Both the position numbers and the translations under genes were made by a program. Shown here piece by piece: positions 33,382-43,124 of a stretch of 64,000 bases of DNA (position 1 is its first letter; every line of letters begins with the position of its first letter). Under the pieces are notes generated by a model that was not told the origin of the DNA, did no database searches, and was given only the letters and a program-made list of their open reading frames with translations. Where the stretch lies: the NCBI RefSeq assembly GCF_900105835.1, contig NZ_LT629783.1, positions 1,240,001 through 1,304,000 of the forward strand, in the 5' to 3' direction. This DNA is from Pseudomonas fragi (lineage in GTDB: Bacteria > Pseudomonadota > Gammaproteobacteria > Pseudomonadales > Pseudomonadaceae).

Positions 33382-34934
33382 AGGGCTTCCTGTGGCGCTG
33401 CTTCTGCGAGCAGCGCATCTCTTTTTTGATAACCGGCAAAGGCCGCGGCCAGCAACTGTTCCTGGCTCCAGCTGTCACGCTCAAACGTATCGATCAGACG
33501 CCCCGCAGACAGCACACCGATGCGGTCACAGATCAACATCAACTCACGCAGGTCGCTGGACACCACCACCAGCGCCTTGCCCTGGCGCGTCAACTCGCCC
33601 AGCAGGCGGTAAATATCGAACTTGGCGCCAATGTCGATGCCACGCGTGGGTTCGTCGAACAACAGGACCGAACAGTCGCGCTCCAGCCAGCGCCCAATGA
33701 CCACCTTCTGCTGGTTGCCACCGGACAGCTGCGACACCACCTGCTCGGGGCCGCTGCTGCGGATGCCCATTGCGTCGATCTGACGCCGGGCCAATGCCGC
33801 CTCTTGCTGGCCATCAACCACACCCGCCCTGGATACGCGCTGCATGTTGCCCAGGCCGATATTGGCGCTGATCGACTGGCTCAACAGCAAACCTTCGCCC
33901 TTGCGATCCTCGGTAATCAGGGCAATGCCCTGCTTCACGGCATCGGCGGGCGAGCGGATGCTGACCACCTGCAGCGGTGAGCCCAGGGCAACCGTGCCGC
34001 TGTCGGGCAAGTCGGCGCCGTAGATCAAGCGCAAAAGCTCCGTCCGCCCTGCCCCGATCAAGCCTGAGATACCGAATATTTCGCCTTTTCTGACCTCAAA
34101 CGAGACCTTGCGCACCTTGTCAGCACGGTTCAGCTCAGTGACCCTGAGCGCCGGTTCACCCAGGCTGCGCGGCCCCAGGTCCAACTGGTCGCCCAGCTCG
34201 CGCCCCACCATCAGGTTGACCAGTTGCTCGCTGCTGTAATCGGCAATTGGCTCGACACACACCAGGCAACCGTCGCGCAACACGGCAATGCGCTGGGCCA
34301 CACGGGCCAGCTCTTCAAGCCGGTGGGAGATATAAACGATCGCCACGCCCCGGGCTTGCAGCCGTTCGATTTGCACAAAGAGCATCTCGACTTCACGCGC
34401 CGTGAGCATCGCCGTGGGCTCATCGAGAATCAGCACATGGCAGTCGCCAATCAGGTTGCGGGCGATCTCGACCATTTGCTGATGGCCAATGCCCAGCTCA
34501 CCGACCAGGGTGTCGGGGTCTATCGCCTCCAGGCCAACCTGGGCCATAGCCTCGATCGCCGCCTTGCGCAATTGCTTGCGGCTGATCCAGCCCAGGCGCC
34601 CGGGCAGATTATCCAGAAACAGGTTTTCCGCCACGGTCAGGGTGGGCAGCAGATTCAACTCCTGCATGACCATGCGCACTCCCAGCTTCTCGGCGTGCGA
34701 GCGGCTGCCGGGCGCATAGGCCTGGCCATTGAAATGCATGTGCCCCAGGGTCGGCATTTCAAGGCCGCCGATGATCTTCGACAGGGTGCTTTTACCGGCG
34801 CCATTCTCCCCCGTCAGGGCCAGCACTTCGCCGCGATACAGCGACAAATCGATACCTGCCAGTACCGGCTGTTGTGTATAGGTTTTACCAATCCCGCCGA
34901 CCGTGAGGACCACGCTGGCATCAGGTGCAGACAT
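33378..34934 (-). CDS. rbsA: Ribose ABC transporter ATP-binding protein (two ABC domains)
   Basis: 518 residues, a tandem ABC ATPase. First half: Walker A LTGENGAGKSTLSK near 40, signature LGIGHQQMVEIA, Walker B HVLILDEPTAML. Second half: degenerate Walker A SGLIGAGRTELLRL, signature QLSGGNQQKVVIGR, Walker B VLLFDEPTRGID. Powers uptake through RbsC. The degenerate second site is normal for RbsA. Confidence 0.98.
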   Translation of the reverse strand: MSAPDASVVLTVGGIGKTYTQQPVLAGIDLSLYRGEVLALTGENGAGKSTLSKIIGGLEMPTLGHMHFNGQAYAPGSRSHAEKLGVRMVMQELNLLPTLTVAENLFLDNLPGRLGWISRKQLRKAAIEAMAQVGLEAIDPDTLVGELGIGHQQMVEIARNLIGDCHVLILDEPTAMLTAREVEMLFVQIERLQARGVAIVYISHRLEELARVAQRIAVLRDGCLVCVEPIADYSSEQLVNLMVGRELGDQLDLGPRSLGEPALRVTELNRADKVRKVSFEVRKGEIFGISGLIGAGRTELLRLIYGADLPDSGTVALGSPLQVVSIRSPADAVKQGIALITEDRKGEGLLLSQSISANIGLGNMQRVSRAGVVDGQQEAALARRQIDAMGIRSSGPEQVVSQLSGGNQQKVVIGRWLERDCSVLLFDEPTRGIDIGAKFDIYRLLGELTRQGKALVVVSSDLRELMLICDRIGVLSAGRLIDTFERDSWSQEQLLAAAFAGYQKRDALLAEAAPQEAL

Positions 34935-34988
34935 GACATTTCTCCGGGCACCTGCCGATTGGGCAGGTGCCTGCGACAGCGGGCCTGA

Positions 34989-35942
34989 TTAAGGGTGGGT
35001 GACCAGTTGCACAGGGGTGTCGATGACACCGTCCTTGAGGTTCTCGACCGGCTCTTTTCTGACCAGCTTGAGCGCGGTTTCAATGCCGAAAACCGCCTGT
35101 TTGGCTGCTGCCTGATCGGCCGTTGCCAGTACCCGGCCATCTTTTAGCATGGGCTTGATCGCATCGATATTGTCATAGCCCACCACCTGGACCTTGCCGG
35201 CCTTGCCTGCGGCACGGATAGCCGACACCGCGCCCAGGGCCATGCTGTCATTGCCGGCCAGGATAGCCTTGAGGTTCGGGTACTCACTGAGCATGCCCGC
35301 TGCAACCTTGTTGCCGCCGTCGATTTCCCAGTTGCCTGACTGCACCGGCACGATTTTCATGCCGGCAGCGGTCATTGCATCCTTGAAACCTGCGGTGCGC
35401 ATCTGGGCATTGGTGGTGGTCGACACGCCCTCGATGATGCCCACTTCATCGCCTGCCTGCAGCTTGGTCGCCAGGTACTCCCCGACTTCACGCGCGCCCT
35501 GGCGGTTGTTGGGCCCCACGAACGGCACATCGAGGCCTTTGCTTTTGAGCACGTCAGGGTCCAGCTGGTTGTCGATGTTGACCACTACGATCCCGCGATC
35601 CCGGGCTTTTTTGATAGCCGAAACCAGGGCCTTGGAATCTGCGGGCGCAATGACCAGCGCATCGACCTTGGCAATGATCATTTGATTGATGATGTCGATC
35701 TGGCCTGCAGTGTCCGTTTCGTTCTTGATCCCGTTGGAAACCAGGTCGAACGTGGCCGCATTGGCCTTTTGATAGTCTTCGCCGCCCTTTTGCATGGTGA
35801 CGAAAAATTCGTTTGCCAACGATTTCATCACCAGCCCGACCTTGGGCTTTGGCGCTGTTTCGGCATGGGCGAGAGGCAGAGCGAGGGATGCTGCAGCCAG
35901 CATGGCGACAGCGAGAAGGCGACCAGCAAATGGCAGCTTCAT
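34989..35942 (-). CDS. rbsB: Ribose-binding periplasmic protein
   Basis: 317 residues with signal peptide (1-26; LAVAMLAAASLALPLAHA). Mature protein begins ETAPKPKVGLVMKSLANEFF, the Peripla_BP_4 fold; AGDEVGIIEGVSTTTNAQMR and AILAGNDSMALGAVSAIRAA are typical ribose-binding parts. Delivers ribose to RbsAC. First gene of the operon; GGAG is 8 nt upstream. Confidence 0.96.
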   Translation of the reverse strand: MKLPFAGRLLAVAMLAAASLALPLAHAETAPKPKVGLVMKSLANEFFVTMQKGGEDYQKANAATFDLVSNGIKNETDTAGQIDIINQMIIAKVDALVIAPADSKALVSAIKKARDRGIVVVNIDNQLDPDVLKSKGLDVPFVGPNNRQGAREVGEYLATKLQAGDEVGIIEGVSTTTNAQMRTAGFKDAMTAAGMKIVPVQSGNWEIDGGNKVAAGMLSEYPNLKAILAGNDSMALGAVSAIRAAGKAGKVQVVGYDNIDAIKPMLKDGRVLATADQAAAKQAVFGIETALKLVRKEPVENLKDGVIDTPVQLVTHP

Positions 35943-36070
35943 GGCAGTAACTCCGATCTTATGATTATTGTGAGCAACGTCCTGCCTGCGCTACACCTGA
36001 ATGCCAAGCGCCGTGTGACGGGCAACAGCTCAGGGTGAGTGCCTGTCATCACAGGCTCAAAAAACGCCGC

Positions 36071-36120
36071 GCAAACGTTTGCTTGAACCTCACTATGGAA
36101 AACCGCTGGTTATTTGTCAA
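36071..36120 (-). promoter_or_regulatory. rbs promoter with RbsR operator
   Basis: Minus strand: -35 TTGACA (36115-36120), 17-nt spacer, -10 CATAGT (36092-36097), then the 12-bp palindrome GCAAACGTTTGC at 36071-36082, a LacI-family half-site pair centred near +10. RbsR bound there would block initiation. The rbsB start is about 130 nt downstream. Confidence 0.8.
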
Positions 36121-36153
36121 CGTGAAAAAAGCCCCTGTCCACCCCACGGCGCA

Positions 36154-36198
36154 TTCGATTCTCCGAACATAAAACCTGCCTTTGTTCGGGAAACCGTC
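36154..36198 (+). promoter_or_regulatory. Two AauR-like activator sites upstream of ansB
   Basis: TTCGA-N4-CCGAA (36154-36167) and TTCGG-N4-CCGTC (36185-36198) each differ from the reported AauR inverted repeat TTCGG-N4-CCGAA at one or two positions. They are 31 bp apart, three helical turns, and about 85-130 nt upstream of the -24/-12 promoter, the expected distance for a sigma-54 activator. Confidence 0.6.
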
Positions 36199-36281
36199 CA
36201 GGCTCGCAACAGAGCTTGCAGCAAGTGACATTGGACCCTGTGAATCAGTGGCTTGAACGGGCCACCCAGAGCCTTTGCCAC

Positions 36282-37463
<1,182 letters not shown>

Positions 37464-37495
37464 ACCCGGAGTTTCAAGCACTTGCGATTCAATAA

Positions 37496-37527
37496 GCCGC
37501 CTCCCCTCCGGGAGGCGGTTTTTTTTT
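37496..37527 (+). terminator. Intrinsic terminator after ansB
   Basis: GCCGCCTCCC ... GGGAGGCGGTTTTTTTTTG: a 9-bp stem, 4-nt loop, followed by nine Ts. Confidence 0.95.
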
Positions 37528-37572
37528 GCGCCCAGAACCAAGCGCCGGTTTGCTTGCCAAAGCAGCAAACAG

Positions 37573-37613
37573 TTGCCAAATCTGGCGCAGTTAAATACTG
37601 TATGCGCATACAG
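37573..37613 (+). promoter_or_regulatory. Promoter with LexA-type SOS box for the DUF1654-endA pair
   Basis: TTGCCA (37573-37578), 17-nt spacer, TACTGT (37596-37601). The -10 is overlapped by CTGTATGCGCATACAG (37598-37613), a perfect 16-bp palindrome that fits the LexA consensus CTG-N10-CAG with the TAT..ATA flanks. The pair would be derepressed after DNA damage. Confidence 0.7.
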
Positions 37614-37631
37614 CACACCAAGGATCGCATC

Positions 37632-37883
37632 ATGGCTAAAAAAGCGGCGAAAGAGCCGACCCCACCGAGCCCCTACGAAATTTTCGGCACGCGTATACAA
37701 AAAATCATCAGTTCGCCCAAAGCGCAAAAAGACAAGATGGCGGTGCTTGAACGACTTGAAGGCGACAACCCCGAGTTCTGGGAACGCCTGATCGAAGAAA
37801 TTTCCGAAAACGACAACGTCACCATTGCCTATCGCGATGATGGTGCCATTAACGTGTTCTGGACTGTGCCTGAGGAAGATTGA
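37632..37883 (+). CDS. DUF1654 family protein
   Basis: 83 residues from the ATG at 37632. The body SPYEIFGTRIQKIISSPKAQ, then EFWERLIEEISENDNVTIAY and DGAINVFWTVPEED fits DUF1654, a family nearly confined to Pseudomonas and its phages, with no assigned function. It sits behind a LexA-like box and 4 nt before endonuclease I, suggesting a role in DNA damage or DNA uptake stress. Confidence 0.85.
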   Translation: MAKKAAKEPTPPSPYEIFGTRIQKIISSPKAQKDKMAVLERLEGDNPEFWERLIEEISENDNVTIAYRDDGAINVFWTVPEED

Positions 37884-37887
37884 GTCG

Positions 37888-38577
37888 ATGAGGGTTTGTT
37901 TACTGGCACTGGTCAGTCTCTTTACCGTTTTAAGCGCTCACGCTGGCGCCCCGCAAACCTTCAGCGAAGCCAAGAAAGTCGCCTGGAAGCTCTACGCACC
38001 GCAGTCCACCGAGTTCTACTGCGGCTGCAAATACACCGGCAACCGTGTCGACCTGAAAGCCTGTGGCTATACCCCACGCAAAAATGCCAACCGCGCCGCA
38101 CGGATTGAGTGGGAGCATATCGTGCCCGCCTGGCAGATCGGTCATCAGCGCCAGTGCTGGCAAAGTGGTGGACGCAAAAACTGCACCCGCAACGACCCGG
38201 TGTTCAAGGTGGCCGAAGCGGACCTGCACAACCTAGTGCCCAGCATCGGCGAGGTCAACGGGGACAGAAACAACTTCAGTTTTGGCTGGCTGCCCGTGCA
38301 AAAGGGCCAATATGGCTCGTGCCTGACACAGGTTGATTTCAAGTCCAAGAAGGTCATGCCCCGGCCCTCCATTCGCGGCATGATTGCCCGCACCTACTTT
38401 TATATGAGCAAGCAATACAACTTGCGCCTGTCAAAACAGGACCGCCAGCTGTACGAGGCGTGGAACAAGACCTATCCGGTCCAGGCCTGGGAGCGCCAGC
38501 GCAATCAGGCGGTGGCCTGTGTGATGGGCCGCGGCAACGAGTTCGTGGGTCCGGTCAACCTCAAGGCGTGCGGCTGA
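37888..38577 (+). CDS. endA: Endonuclease I (periplasmic/secreted DNase)
   Basis: 229 residues from the ATG at 37888. Signal peptide 1-20 (LLALVSLFTVLSAHA). The catalytic beta-beta-alpha metal motif is RIEWEHIVPAW with His in position, followed by DLHNLVPSIGEVNGDRNNF; six or more Cys form disulfides. Non-specific double-strand nuclease of the EndA/NucM family. Translated 4 nt after the DUF1654 stop, so co-transcribed with it. Confidence 0.95.
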   Translation: MRVCLLALVSLFTVLSAHAGAPQTFSEAKKVAWKLYAPQSTEFYCGCKYTGNRVDLKACGYTPRKNANRAARIEWEHIVPAWQIGHQRQCWQSGGRKNCTRNDPVFKVAEADLHNLVPSIGEVNGDRNNFSFGWLPVQKGQYGSCLTQVDFKSKKVMPRPSIRGMIARTYFYMSKQYNLRLSKQDRQLYEAWNKTYPVQAWERQRNQAVACVMGRGNEFVGPVNLKACG

Positions 38578-38593
38578 AACACCCGTCCCCCCC

Positions 38594-38618
38594 TGCGCCG
38601 GGGCTGCCCGCCGGCGCA
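38594..38618. other. GC hairpin after endA
   Basis: TGCGCCGG ... CCGGCGCA, an 8-bp stem with a 9-nt loop, lies just after the endA stop. No T run follows, so it could be a rho-type or mRNA 3'-end structure. Confidence 0.5.
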
Positions 38619-38722
38619 AGGCATCCTTGCTTACACGCAACAGCCGTTATAACCACCCCTTTATGGTTGATACCAGGTTGAGAATATTGCCGAACCTCAA
38701 TTGCTGAGCTATTACTTTCGGC

Positions 38723-39436
38723 ATGATCAAACAGGTTCGATTCAACAAACAACAACGGGTGGTCGACGAGCTCGTCCACCGTATCGAAAGCGGTCTCCTG
38801 GCAGACGGCAATCCACTGCCAGGAGAAGACCAATTGGCTCAAGAACTGGGCGTCAGCCACAGCACGTTGCGTGCAGCACTGACGGAACTGGAAAGGCGAA
38901 AATATATAGCCACGCAAAATGAAGGCGGCGCCATCGTCACCTATGACGGTATTACCCTCGACCAGAACAACGGCTGGACCCAGGCACTGGCCAGCACCGG
39001 TGCCCGCATCCACACTGAGCAGCTCAGGCTCCAGGCCATAGAGCGCCCGGATCTGCTCCATCAATTTGGCTTGAGCCAATTTATTATCCTGGAACGTCGT
39101 CGGCGCCGGGACGATGGCACCGCCATCTCCCTGGAGCGCTCGCTGATGCCCGCGACCGGTGGCCTGGAAGGCTTGCCAAGGGTTGGCCTGATCGACGATT
39201 CCCTGACCATAACCCTGGCAGCCTACGGTTTTGTCGCAGATCGCGGCGACCAATGGATTGGCGCCGAACCCCTCAACGAAGAAGACGCCCTCATGCTCGG
39301 GCGCCCTGCCGGGACCGTATTTCTCAAGGCGTTGCGCACCACTTACGACCGCCAGGGGCGCTTGATGGAAATGGTCGAAAGTTGGCTGGACCCACAGCAC
39401 TTTCGCATGTACCACTCGTTTGGAACACCCACATGA
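38723..39436 (+). CDS. GntR-family regulator with UTRA domain (HutC subfamily, YegW-like)
   Basis: 237 residues. N-terminal winged HTH (VDELVHRIESGLLADGNPLP ... LAQELGVSHSTLRAALTELE) and C-terminal UTRA effector domain (RLQAIERPDLLHQFG, LEDALMLGRPAG region, FLKALRTTYDRQGRLMEMVE). A direct repeat GGTTGA-N5-GGTTGA upstream (about 38667-38683) could be its own operator. It overlaps the glycohydrolase gene by 4 nt, so it probably controls the downstream cluster in response to a nucleoside or its phosphate. Confidence 0.9.
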   Translation: MIKQVRFNKQQRVVDELVHRIESGLLADGNPLPGEDQLAQELGVSHSTLRAALTELERRKYIATQNEGGAIVTYDGITLDQNNGWTQALASTGARIHTEQLRLQAIERPDLLHQFGLSQFIILERRRRRDDGTAISLERSLMPATGGLEGLPRVGLIDDSLTITLAAYGFVADRGDQWIGAEPLNEEDALMLGRPAGTVFLKALRTTYDRQGRLMEMVESWLDPQHFRMYHSFGTPT

Positions 39437-40437
39437 CCGCGATGGATCGAGCGCTGGGCGCGTTTTATGGCCTGGCTTTGGGCGATGCCCTGGGCATGCC
39501 GACCCAGTCGTTGAGCCGCGGGCAGATTCTGTCCCGCTTTGGCCACATTGGCACCCTTGAAAACGCCCCCGCCGATCAGCCCATCGCCCCGGGCATGCTT
39601 GCAGGCTCAATTACCGACGACACCGAGCAGGCCATCCTGGTTGGCCAACTGCTGGTCGAAGGCCGGGGCAGCATTGACCCGCACCTGCTTGCCCAACGCC
39701 TGATTGCCTGGGAAGCCAACATGCAGGCCAAAGGCTCCCAGGACCTTTTGGGGCCGTCGACCAAGCGTGCAATCGAGATGATCCTCGCGGGCCACAGCCC
39801 CGAAGAGTCCGGGCGTCATGGCACCACCAACGGCGCAGCCATGCGCATAACCCCGGTGGGCATCGCCAGCGACGTGCGCCAGCCAGAGCGTTTTATCCAG
39901 TCTGTGGTCCAGGCCTGCCAGGTGACGCACAACACCAGCCTGGGGATTGCCAGTGCCGCCGCGGTTGCCGCCGTGGTGTCCAGCGGGCTCAATGGCACAC
40001 AACTTGAGCACGCCCTCAATGCCGGTACTGAAATGGCGTTTATGGCCGAACACCACGGCCACTGGGTGGCTGGCGGCCGCATTGGCCCGCGCATTCGCTG
40101 GGCCAGGCAGGCCAGTCGCGAGTGCAACCCTGACAATATCGGCGACCTGTTGTATGACGTGATCGGCACATCGGTCGCCTCTCAAGAGTCCGTGGTCGCC
40201 GCCTTTGCCCTCGCCCAGCGCGTGGCCAGCGGATCCCTGAGCAGCTTCGATGCCCTGTGCATGGCCGCCAGCATTGGCGGCGATACCGACACCATTGCCG
40301 CCATCCTCGGCGCCATGCTGGGTGCCTGCGGCGGCCTGCAACTTTGGCCTGCGGCGCTGATCAAGCAAATCGTCGCGGTCAACAGCATGCAGCTGGACCC
40401 CTTGGTGCGCGACTTGCTAGCCCTTCGCCACAGCTGA
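39433..40437 (+). CDS. ADP-ribosylglycohydrolase family protein (YegU-like)
   Basis: 334 residues from the ATG overlapping the GntR stop. Metal-site motifs of the DraG/ARH fold are all present: GLALGDALGMPTQ, SITDDTEQAILVG, GGDTDTIAAILGA. ARH-fold proteins cleave N-glycosidic bonds, classically ADP-ribose from proteins. In E. coli the homologous YegU sits with a nucleoside transporter and a sugar kinase, so here it is more likely a nucleoside or ribosyl-compound hydrolase. Substrate not shown. Confidence 0.9.
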   Translation: MTAMDRALGAFYGLALGDALGMPTQSLSRGQILSRFGHIGTLENAPADQPIAPGMLAGSITDDTEQAILVGQLLVEGRGSIDPHLLAQRLIAWEANMQAKGSQDLLGPSTKRAIEMILAGHSPEESGRHGTTNGAAMRITPVGIASDVRQPERFIQSVVQACQVTHNTSLGIASAAAVAAVVSSGLNGTQLEHALNAGTEMAFMAEHHGHWVAGGRIGPRIRWARQASRECNPDNIGDLLYDVIGTSVASQESVVAAFALAQRVASGSLSSFDALCMAASIGGDTDTIAAILGAMLGACGGLQLWPAALIKQIVAVNSMQLDPLVRDLLALRHS

Positions 40438-40525
40438 CCCCCTGCCCTTGACTGCACCACGACGGGCCTCACACCCAAGCCCGGCCTGCCTACAACGATA
40501 ACAACAGCTTCAGGAGCTACACGCC

Positions 40526-41989
40526 ATGACCTCCCCTGACGCCGGGCACTCTGCCGGGCAACTGGAAACCCGCGGCATCGAGCCCGTCCCCGAAAGCGAA
40601 TGCAAGGGCAACCCGCTTCAACTGTTCTGGGTCTGGTTTGCCGCCAATATCAGCATTCTCGGCTTGCCGCTGGGGGCCACGCTGGTGGCCTTTCATCAAC
40701 TGGCAATCTGGCAGGTGGTGATTGTTGCCTTGATCGGTGCCGCAGGCTCGTTCGCCGTGGTCGGCGTTATCTCCATTGCCGGACGACGTGGGCGAGCGCC
40801 AAGCCTGACATTGTCGCGGGCCATTTTCGGCGTGCGCGGTAATATGGCGCCTACGCTGGTGTCATTGATGTCCCGGGTAGGCTGGGAAACGGTCAATACC
40901 ACCACCGCCGCTTTCGTGTTGCTGTCTCTGAGCACGATCCTGTTCAACACCCCCACCGAAGCCAAAAGCGCTCCGCTGCTGACCCTGGTATTTATCGGTA
41001 TTTTCACCCTGCTGACCCTGGCGGTTTCCGGGCTTGGCCATGCCACGCTGCTGGTGATCCAGAAGTGGGCAACCTATGTGTTTGGCGCGCTCAACCTGCT
41101 GGTGGGCGGTTTTCTCTGCGCCACCATCGACTGGCCAGCTGTATTGAACGCCAGTCCCGCGCCCATGAGCGCCGTGATTATCGGCATTGGCATCATGGCT
41201 GCAGGCACCGGCATCGGCTGGGCCAACGCCGGTGCCGATATGTCGCGCTACCAGAAACACAGCGTCAGCGCCTCGCAACTGGTGGCCTCGGCGGCCTGGG
41301 GCGCAGGGATCCCGCTGGTGTTGCTGATCACCCTTGGCGGCCTGCTGACCGTGGGCAACCACGCGCTGGCATCCGCCACCGACCCCATTGCGGCCATCCG
41401 CAACCTGTTGCCGTCCTGGATGGCTGTGCCCTACCTGCTCAGCGCCTTTGGCGGCCTGCTGCTGTCCAATCATCTGTCAGTATATTCTGCAGGCCTGACG
41501 ACCCTGACCCTGGGCGTGAACATCAAGCGGGTGCAGGCCGTGGTCGTGGACATCGTGGCCATATTCTGTGGCTCGATTTACTTCATGCTGTTTGCCGACA
41601 GTTTTTACGGCCCTTTCATCACGTTTATCTCACTCACGGCCATTCCAATCACGGCCTGGGTGGCGATCTTTATCGTCGACCTGCTGCACCGCCATTATTA
41701 CAGCGCCCACGACCTGCTCGACGTCAGCCCCCGCAGCGCCTACTGGTACAAGGGCGGCATCGAGTGGCGCGCACTGGGGGCCTGGGCCATCGCGCTGGTG
41801 CTGGGGTTCTGTTTTACCCGGGTGGGCAGTTCGGATGCGGACTGGTTTGTCGGGCCGCTGGCCGATTCATGGCTGGGCCACAACGGCCTTGGCTGGGTCG
41901 TCACATTCGCAGTCGCCGCGGGCTTGTATGCCCTGTCGGGCGGCGCCAAAGACCGCCGCCGCTGCGCACCGGGGGCCACCCATGGCTAG
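40526..41989 (+). CDS. NCS1-family nucleobase/nucleoside permease
   Basis: 487 residues with about 12 membrane segments. N-terminal FWVWFAANISILGLPLGATL and RAIFGVRGNMAPTLVSLMSR are NCS1 marks; GWANAGADMSRYQ is the conserved cytosine-permease-type segment. Sodium- or proton-coupled uptake of a purine, pyrimidine or nucleoside. AGGAGC lies 12 nt upstream. It replaces the MFS transporter YegT of the E. coli cluster. Confidence 0.92.
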   Translation: MTSPDAGHSAGQLETRGIEPVPESECKGNPLQLFWVWFAANISILGLPLGATLVAFHQLAIWQVVIVALIGAAGSFAVVGVISIAGRRGRAPSLTLSRAIFGVRGNMAPTLVSLMSRVGWETVNTTTAAFVLLSLSTILFNTPTEAKSAPLLTLVFIGIFTLLTLAVSGLGHATLLVIQKWATYVFGALNLLVGGFLCATIDWPAVLNASPAPMSAVIIGIGIMAAGTGIGWANAGADMSRYQKHSVSASQLVASAAWGAGIPLVLLITLGGLLTVGNHALASATDPIAAIRNLLPSWMAVPYLLSAFGGLLLSNHLSVYSAGLTTLTLGVNIKRVQAVVVDIVAIFCGSIYFMLFADSFYGPFITFISLTAIPITAWVAIFIVDLLHRHYYSAHDLLDVSPRSAYWYKGGIEWRALGAWAIALVLGFCFTRVGSSDADWFVGPLADSWLGHNGLGWVVTFAVAAGLYALSGGAKDRRRCAPGATHG

Positions 41990-42917
41990 ATTGCTGCATA
42001 CCGGCCAGGTGATCGTCGACCTGGCGATGGCGCTGGACACCCTGCCCCGTTCCGGTGGCGATGTCCTGGCCCATGACGCCTGTTTTTACGCAGGCGGTGG
42101 CTTCAATGTGATGGCCGCCGCCCAACGCAATGGCCTGCAGAGCGTGTACCTGGGTCGCCACGGCCAGGGCCGGTTTGGTGATCTGGCCCGCGAGGCCCTG
42201 CATGCCGAAGGTATCCAGCTGTCCCTGGCCATCGACCCGGGCAAGGACACCGGCGTGTGCGTGGCCCTCACCGAAGCCAGCGCCGAGCGGACCTTTATTT
42301 CCTGTATCGGCGCCGAAGGCGGATTGTCTGCCGAGGATCTGGCACAGGTCAGCGTCCAGCCTGATGATTACGTCTATGTCAGCGGTTACAGCCTGTTGCA
42401 TGCCCACAAGGCCGAACCTCTGTTGCGCTGGATCCTGAGCCTGGCGCCCGGCGTGCATGTGGCGTTCGACCCCGGCCCGTTACTGGCCGATATCGCCCCG
42501 CAACTGCTCAACGCCCTGCTGCCGCGCCTGAGCCTCTGGACCAGCAACAGCGCCGAGGCACGCAGTTTCACCGCCAGCCCGAGACTGCTCGACGCCCTGC
42601 CCGCCCTGGCCGCCCGCCTGCCCGAAGGCTGCGTCAGCGTTGCGCGCGACGGCCCGCAGGGCTGCTGGGTCAGCGACAGGCATGGTCAGCAGCCTGTGGC
42701 CGGGTTCAAGGTCCAGGCTGTCGACAGCAACGGTGCCGGCGACGCCCATACCGGGGTGATGATTGCCGCACTGGCGGCCGGTTACAGCCCCATACACGCG
42801 GCGACGCGAGCCAATGCAGCAGCGGCCCTGGCCGTTACCCGCCGCGGCCCCGCCACCGCCCCTGGGACCGCCGAAGTCGATGCCTTGCTGGGAAAATACG
42901 CCGGTAACGAAGCCTGA
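41982..42917 (+). CDS. PfkB-family sugar/nucleoside kinase (YegV-like)
   Basis: 311 residues from the ATG at 41982, overlapping the permease end by 8 nt. PfkB motifs: FYAGGGFNVMAAAQRNG near the N-terminus and VDSNGAGDAHTGVMIAALAA with the catalytic Asp near 255. It is closer to nucleoside or pseudouridine kinases than to RbsK in its N-terminus. Expected reaction: ATP-dependent phosphorylation of the sugar or nucleoside brought in by the permease or released by the glycohydrolase. Confidence 0.92.
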   Translation: MARLLHTGQVIVDLAMALDTLPRSGGDVLAHDACFYAGGGFNVMAAAQRNGLQSVYLGRHGQGRFGDLAREALHAEGIQLSLAIDPGKDTGVCVALTEASAERTFISCIGAEGGLSAEDLAQVSVQPDDYVYVSGYSLLHAHKAEPLLRWILSLAPGVHVAFDPGPLLADIAPQLLNALLPRLSLWTSNSAEARSFTASPRLLDALPALAARLPEGCVSVARDGPQGCWVSDRHGQQPVAGFKVQAVDSNGAGDAHTGVMIAALAAGYSPIHAATRANAAAALAVTRRGPATAPGTAEVDALLGKYAGNEA

Positions 42918-43124
42918 AGCGGCTTTTTCCATACCAGGGCGGCACCCGCAACACGACCAAAGACTGTAAGCAAAGATGACAAAAACGTTATGAAAGGCTG
43001 GAAAATGGCCAAAGTGCTGCTTTAACCTTACATATTGGCTCCCAAAAAGCGGCACCAGTACCCGATATTTCTTACGAGATGTCGGGCCACTTGCGTGTTT
43101 GCCGGGCTGCGTTTCTCCTGACTT

